From Leptolyngbyaceae cyanobacterium M65_K2018_010 (GTDB lineage: Bacteria; Cyanobacteriota; Cyanobacteriia; Phormidesmidales; Phormidesmidaceae), in NCBI GenBank assembly GCA_015295885.1, contig DVEE01000281.1:1-18638 (forward strand): a stretch of 18,638 nucleotides of DNA. The letters run 5' to 3'. Numbering within the stretch: position 1 is the stretch's first letter; each line of letters opens with the position of its first letter. The position numbers and the translations under genes were made by a program. The notes under the pieces were generated by a model, which was not told the origin of the DNA, made no database searches, and worked only from the letters and a program-made list of their open reading frames with translations. Below, piece by piece: positions 6,579-14,329 of the stretch.

Positions 6579-6588
6579 AGAAATTTCT
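6579..6588. promoter_or_regulatory. palindrome AGAAATTTCT in the pgi/hypothetical divergent region
   Basis: A 10-bp perfect palindrome in the only A/T-rich part of the divergent region, next to an A6 tract (6571-6576). It could be part of a promoter or operator for either gene. No -35/-10 pair is convincing. Confidence 0.2.
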
Positions 6589-6620
6589 AAGTCTGTGTGT
6601 AAAGTTTTGAGTGCAAGATG

Positions 6621-6650
6621 CCAGACCAGCCCTGGATGGCTTGGGTCTGG
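6621..6650 (+). promoter_or_regulatory. stable hairpin in the pgi leader
   Basis: CCAGACC-AGCC pairs with GGCT-TG-GGTCTGG, an 11-bp stem with a 2-nt bulge and a 6-nt loop, 134 nt before the pgi ATG. Only TT follows, so it is not a standard terminator. It may be a leader RNA structure or a binding site if transcription begins upstream of it. Confidence 0.35.
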
Positions 6651-6784
6651 TTCACTGGGTCCATGGAACTTGATGGGGATAGGGGTGCTCAGCTGTACCC
6701 TGGCTCGGACTGGTTAGCGGCTTAACCTTCTCTTACGCCAAGAACTCCATACTGAATCTCATCAAGTTGCCCAAGGAGAAACCC

Positions 6785-8380
6785 ATGGATTCTCAAGCCC
6801 TCTGGAAACGCTACCAGGATTGGTTGTATTACCATGACGGCCTAGGGTTATACCTAGACATTAGCCGCATCCGCTTCAATGATGACTTTTTAGCGGCCCT
6901 GGCACCTAAGTTTGAAAAAGCCTTTGAGGATATGGTGGCCCTAGAGGCCGGGGCAATTGCCAACCCCGACGAAGGCCGCATGGTGGGTCACTACTGGTTG
7001 CGAAACCCCGATATTGCTCCTAATGAGGCGATTCGGAACTCAATTATTGGAGATGTTCAGGCGGTAGAAACCTTTGCGGCCAAAATCCATGCCGGAGAAA
7101 TTCGGCCGCCGGTAGCGCCCAAGTTTAAGCATGTGTTGTCCGTGGGCATTGGTGGATCGGCCCTGGGGCCTCAGTTCGTGGCTGAGGCGCTATCTCCCGA
7201 CGTGCCGCCCATGACCATTCATTTCATCGACAATACCGACCCGGCTGGCATGCGCCGCACCATGACCCGCATGCTTGACCAGCTACCGGCCACCCTCATT
7301 CTCAACACCAGCAAATCGGGCGGTACCCCCGAAACCCGCAATGGCATGCTAGAGGTTAAGGCGGCCTACGAAAAGCTGGGCCTCAATTTTGTTGACCATG
7401 CCGTGGCCATCACCATGGAAGGGAGCAAAATGGACGTGGAGGTGGCTAAGGCAGAGGGTTGGTTAGCTGAGTTCTACATGTATGACTGGATTGGGGGGCG
7501 CACCTCGGTCATGTCCGATGTGGGTTTGTTGCCGGCCGCCCTTCAGGGCATCGATATTCGGGCCATGCTAGATGGCGCCAAGGTTATGGATGAAGCGACC
7601 CGGGTACCGGAGGTGAAACGCAATCCGGCGGCCCTTTTAGCCCTGGCCTGGTACCATGCCGGCAATGGTAAAGGGGAAAAGGATATGGTGGTGCTGCCCT
7701 ATAAGGACAGCCTGCTGCTGTTCAGCCGCTACCTGCAGCAGTTGATCATGGAATCCCTGGGCAAAGCCAAGGATTTAGATGGCAACCTAGTGCATCAGGG
7801 CATTGCGGTCTACGGCAATAAGGGGTCAACGGATCAGCATGCCTACGTACAACAATTGCGCGATGGGGTACCCAACTTCTTTGCCACCTTTATCGAGGTT
7901 TTGGACGATCTTCCCAACCAGGATGATATTGAAGTTGAACCTGATGTCACCTCCGGGGACTATCTGAATGGGTTCCTCTACGGCACCCGCAGCGCCCTCT
8001 ACGAAAATGGGCGCGACTCAGTGACCATTACTATCCCCGACGTTAACCCGCGTACGGTTGGTGCCCTGATTGCCCTCTACGAACGGGCCGTGAGTTTTTA
8101 TGCCTCACTGGTTAATATCAACGCCTACCATCAACCTGGAGTCGAAGCGGGTAAAAAGGCGGCGGCGGGGATTTTGGCGGTGCAGCGGCAGGTGTTGGGG
8201 GTTCTCCGAACCGCCCAAGAGCCGCTAGATGTGGAGACTTTGGCGGCTAAGGCCGGGGCTGGAGACCAGGTGGAAACGGTGTATAAAATCGCTCGACACC
8301 TGGCGGCTAATGATCGCGGCATTGTTCTAGAGGGCGATCGCTCCCAGCCTGCTACCCTCCGCGTGTTCCTACAGCGGTAG
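6785..8380 (+). CDS. pgi: glucose-6-phosphate isomerase
   Basis: Interconverts glucose-6-phosphate and fructose-6-phosphate in glycolysis, gluconeogenesis and the oxidative pentose phosphate cycle. It is 531 aa. Sugar-phosphate-binding SIS motifs are seen: VGIGGSALGP (120-129), NTSKSGGTPET (174-184) and DWIGGRTSVMSDVG (234-247). Catalytic residues by family comparison are E323 (MESLGKAKD), H352 (GSTDQHAYVQQLRDG, a PGI signature) and K457 (VEAGKKAA). After K457 there is a C-terminal stretch (about 465-531) that looks like a winged helix. ATG 6785 is chosen because AAGGAG lies 6 nt before it; an in-frame TTG six codons upstream falls ahead of this Shine-Dalgarno. The gene ends 9 nt from the convergent rsgA. 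Confidence 0.97.
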   Translation: MDSQALWKRYQDWLYYHDGLGLYLDISRIRFNDDFLAALAPKFEKAFEDMVALEAGAIANPDEGRMVGHYWLRNPDIAPNEAIRNSIIGDVQAVETFAAKIHAGEIRPPVAPKFKHVLSVGIGGSALGPQFVAEALSPDVPPMTIHFIDNTDPAGMRRTMTRMLDQLPATLILNTSKSGGTPETRNGMLEVKAAYEKLGLNFVDHAVAITMEGSKMDVEVAKAEGWLAEFYMYDWIGGRTSVMSDVGLLPAALQGIDIRAMLDGAKVMDEATRVPEVKRNPAALLALAWYHAGNGKGEKDMVVLPYKDSLLLFSRYLQQLIMESLGKAKDLDGNLVHQGIAVYGNKGSTDQHAYVQQLRDGVPNFFATFIEVLDDLPNQDDIEVEPDVTSGDYLNGFLYGTRSALYENGRDSVTITIPDVNPRTVGALIALYERAVSFYASLVNINAYHQPGVEAGKKAAAGILAVQRQVLGVLRTAQEPLDVETLAAKAGAGDQVETVYKIARHLAANDRGIVLEGDRSQPATLRVFLQR

Positions 8381-8389
8381 GGAGTTAGC

Positions 8390-9556
8390 TCATTCCCCCT
8401 CTAGATCATCCAGATCTTCCAGCTCCTCCAAGGTTTCTGGCAGGTCGTAGCGCAGGTGCTCTAACCCTTGCCTTTGGCGCCGGCGAGAGACACGGCGATA
8501 CTTTTTGGCGGCTAGTAGGGGTTCTTGGTGAATTTGCCCCAGGGCACCTACCTTAACCTTCAGGGAGTCCTCGGCTTCCCTCCGCTGGGTCAGCCCTGAC
8601 TCTAGGGTGATTTCGTCTAGCATCGCCAGGTAGTAATCGTAGCGTTCCCAATCGGTCTCTAAACCGCAGCCGGGTTCGTCGCGATGCAGGCAGTTGTTAA
8701 ACTGGCAGGCTTGGCCAACCAGGCGCTGGCGGATTTCTGGGAAATAATGGCCCAACTGGTGGGCCGAACAGGGTAAATCGGGCTGGTTAAACCCTGGGGT
8801 ATCGGCCAGAAAGCCTCCCTGGGGTAGCTCGAAGAGCTCGACATGGCGAGTGGTATGACGGCCTCGCCCGAGTTTGCCGGAAACCGCCGCCGTTCTCAGA
8901 CTAGCCTGGGGAATCAGGTGATTAATCAGGCTTGACTTTCCCACCCCGGAGGGGCCAGAGACTACGGTGACATGGCCTTGCAGACGGGGGGCTAGGGTGT
9001 GCCGCGCCGTTCCCTGCTGGACGCTGATCACCAGCGCCTCGTAGCCCCACTGTTGTAGACGCCGCTGCCAGTGGTGGCAGGTCTCTGGGTTGACCAAATC
9101 CTGTTTATTCAGACACAGCAGAATGTCCAGTCCGGTGGATTCCGCTTTGACTAAAAAGCGGCTGAGTTGCTGGGGATCTAAGGTCGGTTCTGCCAGGGCA
9201 AAGACCAGCAAAATCTGATTGACGTTGGCGATCGGGGGACGATCTAGCACCGTTTGGCGCGTCGCCACCTCTGCGATCGCCCCCCGGTGGCCCTCCCAGT
9301 CCGGCTCCTCTACACGGACCCAATCACCGACCATGACCTGCTGGCCCGTTTTTTTCAAGCGGGCTCGTCGAGTACAGAGCAGGGTCGGTCTAGCCCGGGG
9401 TGAAACGGGCAACGCCTCAAGGGGTTGTCTCAGCGCTTCGGCCGTGATGCCGTGGAAATTCACCCAGTAGTAGTTAGCCTGTACCGCTGTGACGACTCCC
9501 CACAGCTCCGATGAAGCTGGATACGGAAAATCCCCCTTGGCTGCAGCCCCATTCAT
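8390..9556 (-). CDS. rsgA: small ribosomal subunit biogenesis GTPase RsgA
   Basis: A late 30S-assembly GTPase. It is 388 aa, somewhat longer than usual because of a charged C-terminal tail. An OB-fold domain occupies about 18-105. The circularly permuted GTPase order is plain: G4 NKQD at 150-153 comes before G1 GPSGVGKSS at 201-209, the switch region GRGRHTT at 230-236 and G3 DTPG at 252-255. The zinc-binding motif C284-x4-C289-x-H291-x5-C297 is complete. The tail ends in an acidic cluster (EELEDLDDLEGE). ATG 9556 starts 3 nt after the stop of the TusA-like gene, so it is very probably the last gene of the same transcript. The acidic tail could modulate ribosome contact, but that is a guess. 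Confidence 0.96.
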   Translation of the reverse strand: MNGAAAKGDFPYPASSELWGVVTAVQANYYWVNFHGITAEALRQPLEALPVSPRARPTLLCTRRARLKKTGQQVMVGDWVRVEEPDWEGHRGAIAEVATRQTVLDRPPIANVNQILLVFALAEPTLDPQQLSRFLVKAESTGLDILLCLNKQDLVNPETCHHWQRRLQQWGYEALVISVQQGTARHTLAPRLQGHVTVVSGPSGVGKSSLINHLIPQASLRTAAVSGKLGRGRHTTRHVELFELPQGGFLADTPGFNQPDLPCSAHQLGHYFPEIRQRLVGQACQFNNCLHRDEPGCGLETDWERYDYYLAMLDEITLESGLTQRREAEDSLKVKVGALGQIHQEPLLAAKKYRRVSRRRQRQGLEHLRYDLPETLEELEDLDDLEGE

Positions 9557-9559
9557 AGA

Positions 9560-9826
9560 TCACCGGGGTCGCCGCACCTGCAGGGCAAAGTAATCGCTGC
9601 AATCCCGCAAACCGGCAATATCATAACCCTCCATCCTGAGGCTATCGGGTACCTGCTCGACCGGCTCACCGGCATCTAGCCAAACTTCTAGGAGTTGGCC
9701 TGGGGCCATCTTCTCAAGCTGTAGCTTGGTGCGGACGAAATTAATTGGGCAGGGAGTGCCCCGCAGGTCTAGGGAGACATCCGGGGCCAGGGGAGATTGG
9801 CTGGACTGAGTATCGGCAGTGGTCAT
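9560..9826 (-). CDS. TusA/SirA/YedF-family sulfurtransferase-like protein
   Basis: 88 aa. TusA-type proteins carry persulfide sulfur on the cysteine of a CPxP motif and pass it on, for example to tRNA thiolation enzymes. Here the motif region is DLRGTPCPINFVRTKLQLE (about 20-38): the Cys-Pro is kept, but the second proline is asparagine. The rest fits the beta-alpha-beta-alpha fold (GQLLEVWLD, IPxSLxxxG-like PDSLRMEGYDI). A second cysteine lies near the C-terminus (RDCSDYF). Its ATG overlaps the dnaJ stop by 4 nt (ATGA), pointing to translational coupling, and rsgA follows after 3 nt. The family call is good. Whether it still transfers sulfur is open, and the coupling to a chaperone gene suggests a role in folding or translation. 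Confidence 0.85.
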   Translation of the reverse strand: MTTADTQSSQSPLAPDVSLDLRGTPCPINFVRTKLQLEKMAPGQLLEVWLDAGEPVEQVPDSLRMEGYDIAGLRDCSDYFALQVRRPR

Positions 9827-10947
9827 CCGCGGAATAGCCCCCCTAAAAAGCCCTCAATGCCACCGCGGTTGACCTTATCACCGCGGATCTCAGCCAGTTT
9901 TTCGATCAGTTCCCGTTCCTCTGGCTTAAGGCGAGTGGGGATATCAACCTGGACGGTAATCAGATGATCGCCCCGACTGACCGGATTACCGAGTTTGGGC
10001 ACGCCATGGTTATCCAGGGTCAGCACCGTACCGGGCTGGGTGCCAGCGGGAATATCTAACTCCACCGGGCCATCAACGGTATCCACACTGAGCTTGCAGC
10101 CCAAGATCGCCTGCAGGTAACTCACCCGCAGTTCAGACAAAATATTAATGCCATCCCGCTTGAAGACGGCGTCTTCGCTGACAAACAAATACACGTAGAG
10201 GTCACCCGCCGGTCCACCCCGTAAGCCCGCATCCCCTTCCCCAGAAACCCGCAGCCGGGTGCCGTTATCAACCCCAGCTGGAACAGTAATTTTGAGCTTC
10301 TTGGTTTCCTGGGTCTGGCCACTGCCCCCACATACCTCGCAGCGGTCTTCAATCACCTCGCCCGTACCGCCACAGGTAGGACACACGGAAACCTGGGTAA
10401 AGCTGCCAAAGGGAGTGCGGGTAGCCCGTCTCACCTGGCCCGTTCCACTACAGGTACCGCAGGAGCTGGGCCGGGTTCCTGGCTTGGCGCCACTGCCGCT
10501 ACAGCTGCCACAGGTCTCTAGGTGACTGATTTTGATCTCTTTTTCGCCACCGAAGACAGCCTCTTTGAAGTCTAGCTTCAGATCCAGGCGCAGATCATCA
10601 CCCCGGGTTGGGCTACGGCGACGGGCCCCCTGGCCCATGCCCCCAGAGAAACCGCTAAAGAAGCTTTCAAAGATGTCGGCGAAACCACCCATATCCCCAA
10701 AGTCCTGGAAGCCAGCTCCGGCCGCTCCACTGACTGCCGCTTCCCCGAAGCGATCGTAGCGGGCCCGTAATTCCGGTTCCGACAATACCTCGTAGGCCCG
10801 ATTGATTTCCTTAAAGGTCTCCTCAGCCCCGGCACTTTTATTCACGTCGGGATGATATTTACGCGCTAGGCGTCGGTAAGCACGTTTGATTTCATCCTGA
10901 TCGGCACTGCGGGATACTCCAAGCAGATCGTAGTAATCACGGGCCAT
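9823..10947 (-). CDS. dnaJ: chaperone DnaJ (type I Hsp40)
   Basis: Co-chaperone that delivers unfolded proteins to DnaK and stimulates its ATPase. It is 374 aa with the complete type I layout: J domain (1-66) with HPD at 32-34; Gly/Phe-rich linker (about 67-108); four CxxCxGxG zinc-binding repeats at 146-153, 163-170, 189-196 and 203-210; and two C-terminal beta domains ending in a short Gly-rich tail (EGFLGGLFRG). All zinc cysteines are present. ATG 10947 gives the usual N-terminus MARDYYDLLGVSR. It lies 95 nt after dnaK and overlaps the next gene by 4 nt, so it belongs to the chaperone operon. Confidence 0.97.
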   Translation of the reverse strand: MARDYYDLLGVSRSADQDEIKRAYRRLARKYHPDVNKSAGAEETFKEINRAYEVLSEPELRARYDRFGEAAVSGAAGAGFQDFGDMGGFADIFESFFSGFSGGMGQGARRRSPTRGDDLRLDLKLDFKEAVFGGEKEIKISHLETCGSCSGSGAKPGTRPSSCGTCSGTGQVRRATRTPFGSFTQVSVCPTCGGTGEVIEDRCEVCGGSGQTQETKKLKITVPAGVDNGTRLRVSGEGDAGLRGGPAGDLYVYLFVSEDAVFKRDGINILSELRVSYLQAILGCKLSVDTVDGPVELDIPAGTQPGTVLTLDNHGVPKLGNPVSRGDHLITVQVDIPTRLKPEERELIEKLAEIRGDKVNRGGIEGFLGGLFRG

Positions 10948-11042
10948 AGGGGGCTACCTAGACTATTCCACCAACAATTAAATCTTGACCTATCTTAAGA
11001 ACCTGCCCCCCCATTGGCTAGGTGGGATACCCGCCCCTGGGC

Positions 11043-12995
11043 CTAGTCAATGGCTTCGTAGTCGGCGGTCAGGGTTGAATCGAACCCTAGGTCATCGTCA
11101 AAGTCGGGCTCATCGGCCAAATCCTCCCCCGGTTCAGGGGAATGGAAGGATTCGGGAATTTCCATATCCATGGTTTCCTCGGTCAAATTTTCCCGGTACA
11201 GGCGAGAGCCAGCGCTAAACAGGGCCGCCTGTAGGGCCTCTAGGTAGCCCTTAAAGGCCTCGACCTGAATGGCTGGATTGTGAATGGCCTGGCGGAGTTG
11301 GGTCACCTTTTCCTGCAGGTCAGTCTTAGTCGCCTCATCCAGGCTATCACCGTGATCCCTCAGGGTCGCTTCGTAGCTGTAGAACAGGTTATCGGCCCGG
11401 TTGGTGAGTTCCGCCAATTGGCGACGGCGGCTGTCTTCATCGGCAAACAGCTCCGCTTCCTGGCGCATGCGTTCTACTTCGCTGGTGTTGAGCCCGCCCG
11501 TATTGGTAATGCGGATGCTCTGGGCCCGACCGGTACCCTTGTCTAGGGCAGACACCTGCAAAATACCATTGGCATCGATTTCAAAGGAAACTTCAATCTG
11601 AGGAATACCTCGGGGGGCCGGAGGAATACCAGTGAGCTGAAACTTACCCAAACTCTTGTTGTCCTTAGCCATGGCCCGTTCTCCCTGGAGCACATGGATT
11701 TCTACGGAGGTTTGACCGTCGGTGGCGGTGGAGAAAATTTGGGACTTGCTGGTGGGAATGGTGGTATTGCGCTCGATCACCTTAGTAAAGACTTCACCCA
11801 GGGTTTCAATGCCGAGGGAGAGGGGGGTCACATCCAGGAGTAGCAGATCCTTCACCTCGCCCCCCAGCACCCCAGCCTGGATCGAAGCTCCCAAGGCCAC
11901 GGCCTCATCGGGGTTAACCGAACGATCGGGGGGTTTACCGTTGAAATAATGGCTAATTGCCGCTTGGACGGCGGGTATACGGGTGGAACCGCCCACCAGC
12001 AAAATACGGTCAATGGCGTCCGGAGTTAAATCCGCATCCTTGAGCGCCTGTTGGACTGGCTCGAGGGTGGATTGCACCAGGTCTGCCGCCAGTTGTTCAA
12101 ATTGAGCCCGGGTCAAACTCATTTCCAGGTGCTTAGGCCCAGACTCATCGGCGGTGATAAAGGGCAAGTTGATGGAGGTGGTGGGTACACTGGAGAGCTC
12201 AATTTTGGCTTTTTCTGCCGCCTCCCGAATCCGCTGCAGGGCCATGCGATCGCTGGCCAGGTCAATCCCCTCCTTATCTCGGAAGGAGGCAATCATCCAT
12301 TCCACAATGCAGTTATCGAAATCATCGCCGCCCAGGTGGTTGTTCCCAGAGGTGGCCTTCACTTCAAACACCCCATCGCCCAACTGCAGGATGGAGACAT
12401 CGAAGGTTCCCCCGCCCAGGTCAAAGACCAGGATGGTTTGGTCCTGATCCTGTTTGTCTAAACCGTAGGAGAGGGCGGCGGCAGTGGGTTCGTTGATAAT
12501 CCGCAGCACGTCCAGTCCGGCAATGGTACCGGCATCCTTGGTGGCCTGGCGCTGGGCATCGGTGAAGTAGGCCGGTACCGTAATCACAGCCTCTGTGACC
12601 GCCGTTCCCAGGTAAGCCTCGGCATCCTGCTTAAGCTTTTGCAGGATCATGGCGGAAATTTCTTGGGGCGTGTAAGCTTTGCCCCGAATCTGCACATCCA
12701 CGGTTTGGTCGCGCCCGCTGATACAGGTGTAGGGCACGCGGCTGCGTTCAGCGGCGGTATCGTCCCAGCGGCGGCCGATAAACCGTTTGATGCTGTAAAC
12801 CGTATTCTCCGCATTGGTGACCGCTTGGCGCTTGGCGAGTTGGCCGATCAGCCGTTCCCCATTTTTGCCAAACCCCACCATGCTGGGAACCGTTCTTCCC
12901 CCTTCGGTACTGGTAATCACCACTGGCTTACCGCCCTCAAGGACAGCGACACAACTGTTCGTGGTACCTAGATCAATGCCGATTACTTTTCCCAT
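11043..12995 (-). CDS. dnaK: molecular chaperone DnaK (Hsp70)
   Basis: ATP-driven folding chaperone, 650 aa. Nucleotide-binding domain motifs are intact: IGIDLGTTNSC (5-15), phosphate loop FDLGGGTFDVS and adenosine motif LLVGGSTRIPAV. The substrate-binding domain begins after the linker VKDLLLLDVTPLSLG. The lid region contains FADEDSRRRQLAELTNRADNLFYSYEATLRD. The lid sequence and the acidic tail (about 620-650, DEPDFDDDLGFDS...EAID) differ from the main heat-shock DnaK tail. This resembles the cyanobacterial paralog usually called DnaK1, which is known next to grpE, but the paralog number is inferred from memory. The start MGKVIGIDLG is standard. No CIRCE element (TTAGCACTC-N9-GAGTGCTAA) is visible upstream. 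Confidence 0.97.
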   Translation of the reverse strand: MGKVIGIDLGTTNSCVAVLEGGKPVVITSTEGGRTVPSMVGFGKNGERLIGQLAKRQAVTNAENTVYSIKRFIGRRWDDTAAERSRVPYTCISGRDQTVDVQIRGKAYTPQEISAMILQKLKQDAEAYLGTAVTEAVITVPAYFTDAQRQATKDAGTIAGLDVLRIINEPTAAALSYGLDKQDQDQTILVFDLGGGTFDVSILQLGDGVFEVKATSGNNHLGGDDFDNCIVEWMIASFRDKEGIDLASDRMALQRIREAAEKAKIELSSVPTTSINLPFITADESGPKHLEMSLTRAQFEQLAADLVQSTLEPVQQALKDADLTPDAIDRILLVGGSTRIPAVQAAISHYFNGKPPDRSVNPDEAVALGASIQAGVLGGEVKDLLLLDVTPLSLGIETLGEVFTKVIERNTTIPTSKSQIFSTATDGQTSVEIHVLQGERAMAKDNKSLGKFQLTGIPPAPRGIPQIEVSFEIDANGILQVSALDKGTGRAQSIRITNTGGLNTSEVERMRQEAELFADEDSRRRQLAELTNRADNLFYSYEATLRDHGDSLDEATKTDLQEKVTQLRQAIHNPAIQVEAFKGYLEALQAALFSAGSRLYRENLTEETMDMEIPESFHSPEPGEDLADEPDFDDDLGFDSTLTADYEAID

Positions 12996-13056
12996 AGTCT
13001 ACGGTACTCAACAGCAACGAAGGCCTGTATGTCCTGGTCTACACTCAGTTGTTTCT

Positions 13057-13087
13057 GGCATAGTTCAGTGAATATCCTTAGTATGCC
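13057..13087. promoter_or_regulatory. inverted repeat GGCATA/TATGCC in the grpE-dnaK gap
   Basis: GGCATA (13057-13062) and TATGCC (13082-13087) flank 19 nt that contain TTCAGTGAA. It lies in the 170-bp gap between grpE and dnaK. It could be a binding site for a separate dnaK promoter or an intercistronic hairpin with a long loop. No clear -35/-10 pair accompanies it. Confidence 0.2.
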
Positions 13088-13165
13088 CGCCCCTCCGTTA
13101 GAGGTATCACCTGCGGCTATGCTCCGACCAATCCCAAATTGCCCGCAGCCGGCTAACCTAACCCC

Positions 13166-13834
13166 CTAGGAGGCGGATACTTCCCCTTCGGTCTGAGCGG
13201 GCTCAGCACCATCCTCAGGGGGAGCAGCCACCTTCACCATAGCGTGACGCAAGACCCGCTCACCCAACTGGTAGCCCCTGACCAACTCTTCCATCACCAC
13301 CCCCTCTGGATAGTCCCGAGTGGGCTCTCGCATGACCGCCTCGTGGAGGGCTGGATTGAACTCCTGGCCCTCGGCCCGCATTGCCGATACTCCCAGCCGT
13401 TTAAGGGTTTCTACCAGTTGTTTGTAGACGCTCTGGTAACTCTTGTGAATAGTCATCTCAGCTTCAGTTTGAGGCTTGATTTGGGATCTGGCCCGCTCAA
13501 AGTTATCCACCACGGGCAATAATTCCATGATGGTGGTGCCCTTAACCTGAGCTTCTAAGTCCTCTTTTTCTTTGCTGGTGCGTTTGCGGTAGTTTTCAAA
13601 GTCAGCGGCAATGCGCATCGACTGATTGGTGCGATCTTCCAGTTGAGCCTTCAGTTCCGCCAGTTGACGCTCCAGGTTGGCCAGGTCGGCGTTACCACTG
13701 GCTGCCGCTCCAGAGGTCTCTAGGTCCTGCTCAAAATCGATATCCACAGCAGCATCGGCGACGTGAAGTTCCTCGATGCCTTCCCCATCAGCATTGATTG
13801 CCGAGTTTTCCGTTTGTTGCTGTTCGTCCACCAT
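13166..13834 (-). CDS. grpE: nucleotide exchange factor GrpE
   Basis: Releases ADP from DnaK to reset the chaperone cycle. It is 222 aa. An acidic disordered N-terminus (1-48) is followed by the long coiled-coil helix (about 50-105, including AADFENYRKRTSKEKEDL). The C-terminal beta-domain signature is at about 156-202 (GQEFNPALHEAVMRE, GVVMEELVRGYQLGERVLRHAMVKVA). The ATG at 13834 is preferred; the frame extends four codons further to a TTG at 13846. First gene of the chaperone block and divergent from pilB. Confidence 0.96.
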   Translation of the reverse strand: MVDEQQQTENSAINADGEGIEELHVADAAVDIDFEQDLETSGAAASGNADLANLERQLAELKAQLEDRTNQSMRIAADFENYRKRTSKEKEDLEAQVKGTTIMELLPVVDNFERARSQIKPQTEAEMTIHKSYQSVYKQLVETLKRLGVSAMRAEGQEFNPALHEAVMREPTRDYPEGVVMEELVRGYQLGERVLRHAMVKVAAPPEDGAEPAQTEGEVSAS

Positions 13835-14329
13835 GCCAATCTGCAACCCAACTATAGAAATACAACATTAGTTTCTTGGCTCAAGCTTAGCTCAATTAGG
13901 TTTATTCAAGCGATCTATGCCAGAACTTCCTAGGGGCTGGGCCCCGCCGTCCTGGCCGCCTGGGGCTACCCGAACCCGCGGGCAGAGGGGGGTAGGCTGG
14001 GGCTGGTGCCCTGGCTTTGGGCTGGGCTCAGGGGCTAGGGCGGGCCAGTCTAAACTAGACCAATTGAGACTAACTGGGGGGAGGAAAAATACCCTGGAGT
14101 GGATAGGTAATGATGCAACCCAAATGGGATGGGGGTATTATCGAGACTACGGAAAGGTCGTCTTGGGATTTTCTTTGGGATTGGGTGACCGTCTCGGGTT
14201 GATGCTGCCGTCCTCGCCTCTCCTAGAGAGCCGGATCAACGGATTAGTCAGCTCAAAAACGGCCTAAATCCTGGGGGATATCGCTTAAATTTCCCTGGTT
14301 TGCGGTTTTTATTGGTCCTCATCAGTGCT
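13835..14329. other. divergent grpE/pilB control region, no gene seen
   Basis: This 495-bp interval must hold the promoters of both the chaperone and the pilus genes. Near grpE, TATAGT (minus strand, 13856-13851) is a possible -10 without a good -35. The middle (about 13925-14045) is strongly G-rich on the plus strand. GTCTA-AAC-TAGAC at 14048-14060 and CTCTC-CTA-GAGAG at 14218-14230 are perfect small inverted repeats. TATTAT at 14136 could be a -10 for pilB. TTGGGATT occurs twice near 14163-14182. The open frame of 116 codons at 13917-14267 is Gly/Trp/Pro-rich, has no recognisable domain or ribosome-binding site, and is judged non-coding. Confidence 0.55.
14019..14044 (+). promoter_or_regulatory. 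G-quadruplex motif upstream of pilB
   Basis: Five runs of at least three G are separated by loops of 2, 4, 3 and 1 nt (GGG-CT-GGG-CTCA-GGGG-CTA-GGG-C-GGG). This is a full match to the usual G3+N1-7 rule with one run to spare. More G-runs lie just upstream (13987-14002). If in the pilB leader RNA or promoter DNA it could affect expression of pilB, or of grpE on the opposite strand. Confidence 0.6.

Noticed and set aside
6524..6784. tRNA or small RNA gene in the pgi divergent region
   Set aside because: The hairpin at 6621-6650 is not part of a cloverleaf, and no T-loop or anticodon arm could be assembled.
9243..9283. Frameshift or split in rsgA
   Set aside because: The OB-fold to G-domain region is continuous with all motifs in one frame; the apparent alternative frames are shadows.
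12996..13900. CIRCE/HrcA operator upstream of dnaK or grpE
   Set aside because: No TTAGCACTC-N9-GAGTGCTAA or close variant was found by eye on either strand.
13917..14267. 116-codon plus-strand frame upstream of pilB
   Set aside because: Composition (Gly, Trp, Pro, Arg) follows the G-rich DNA; no domain, no Shine-Dalgarno, and it would fill the divergent promoter region.
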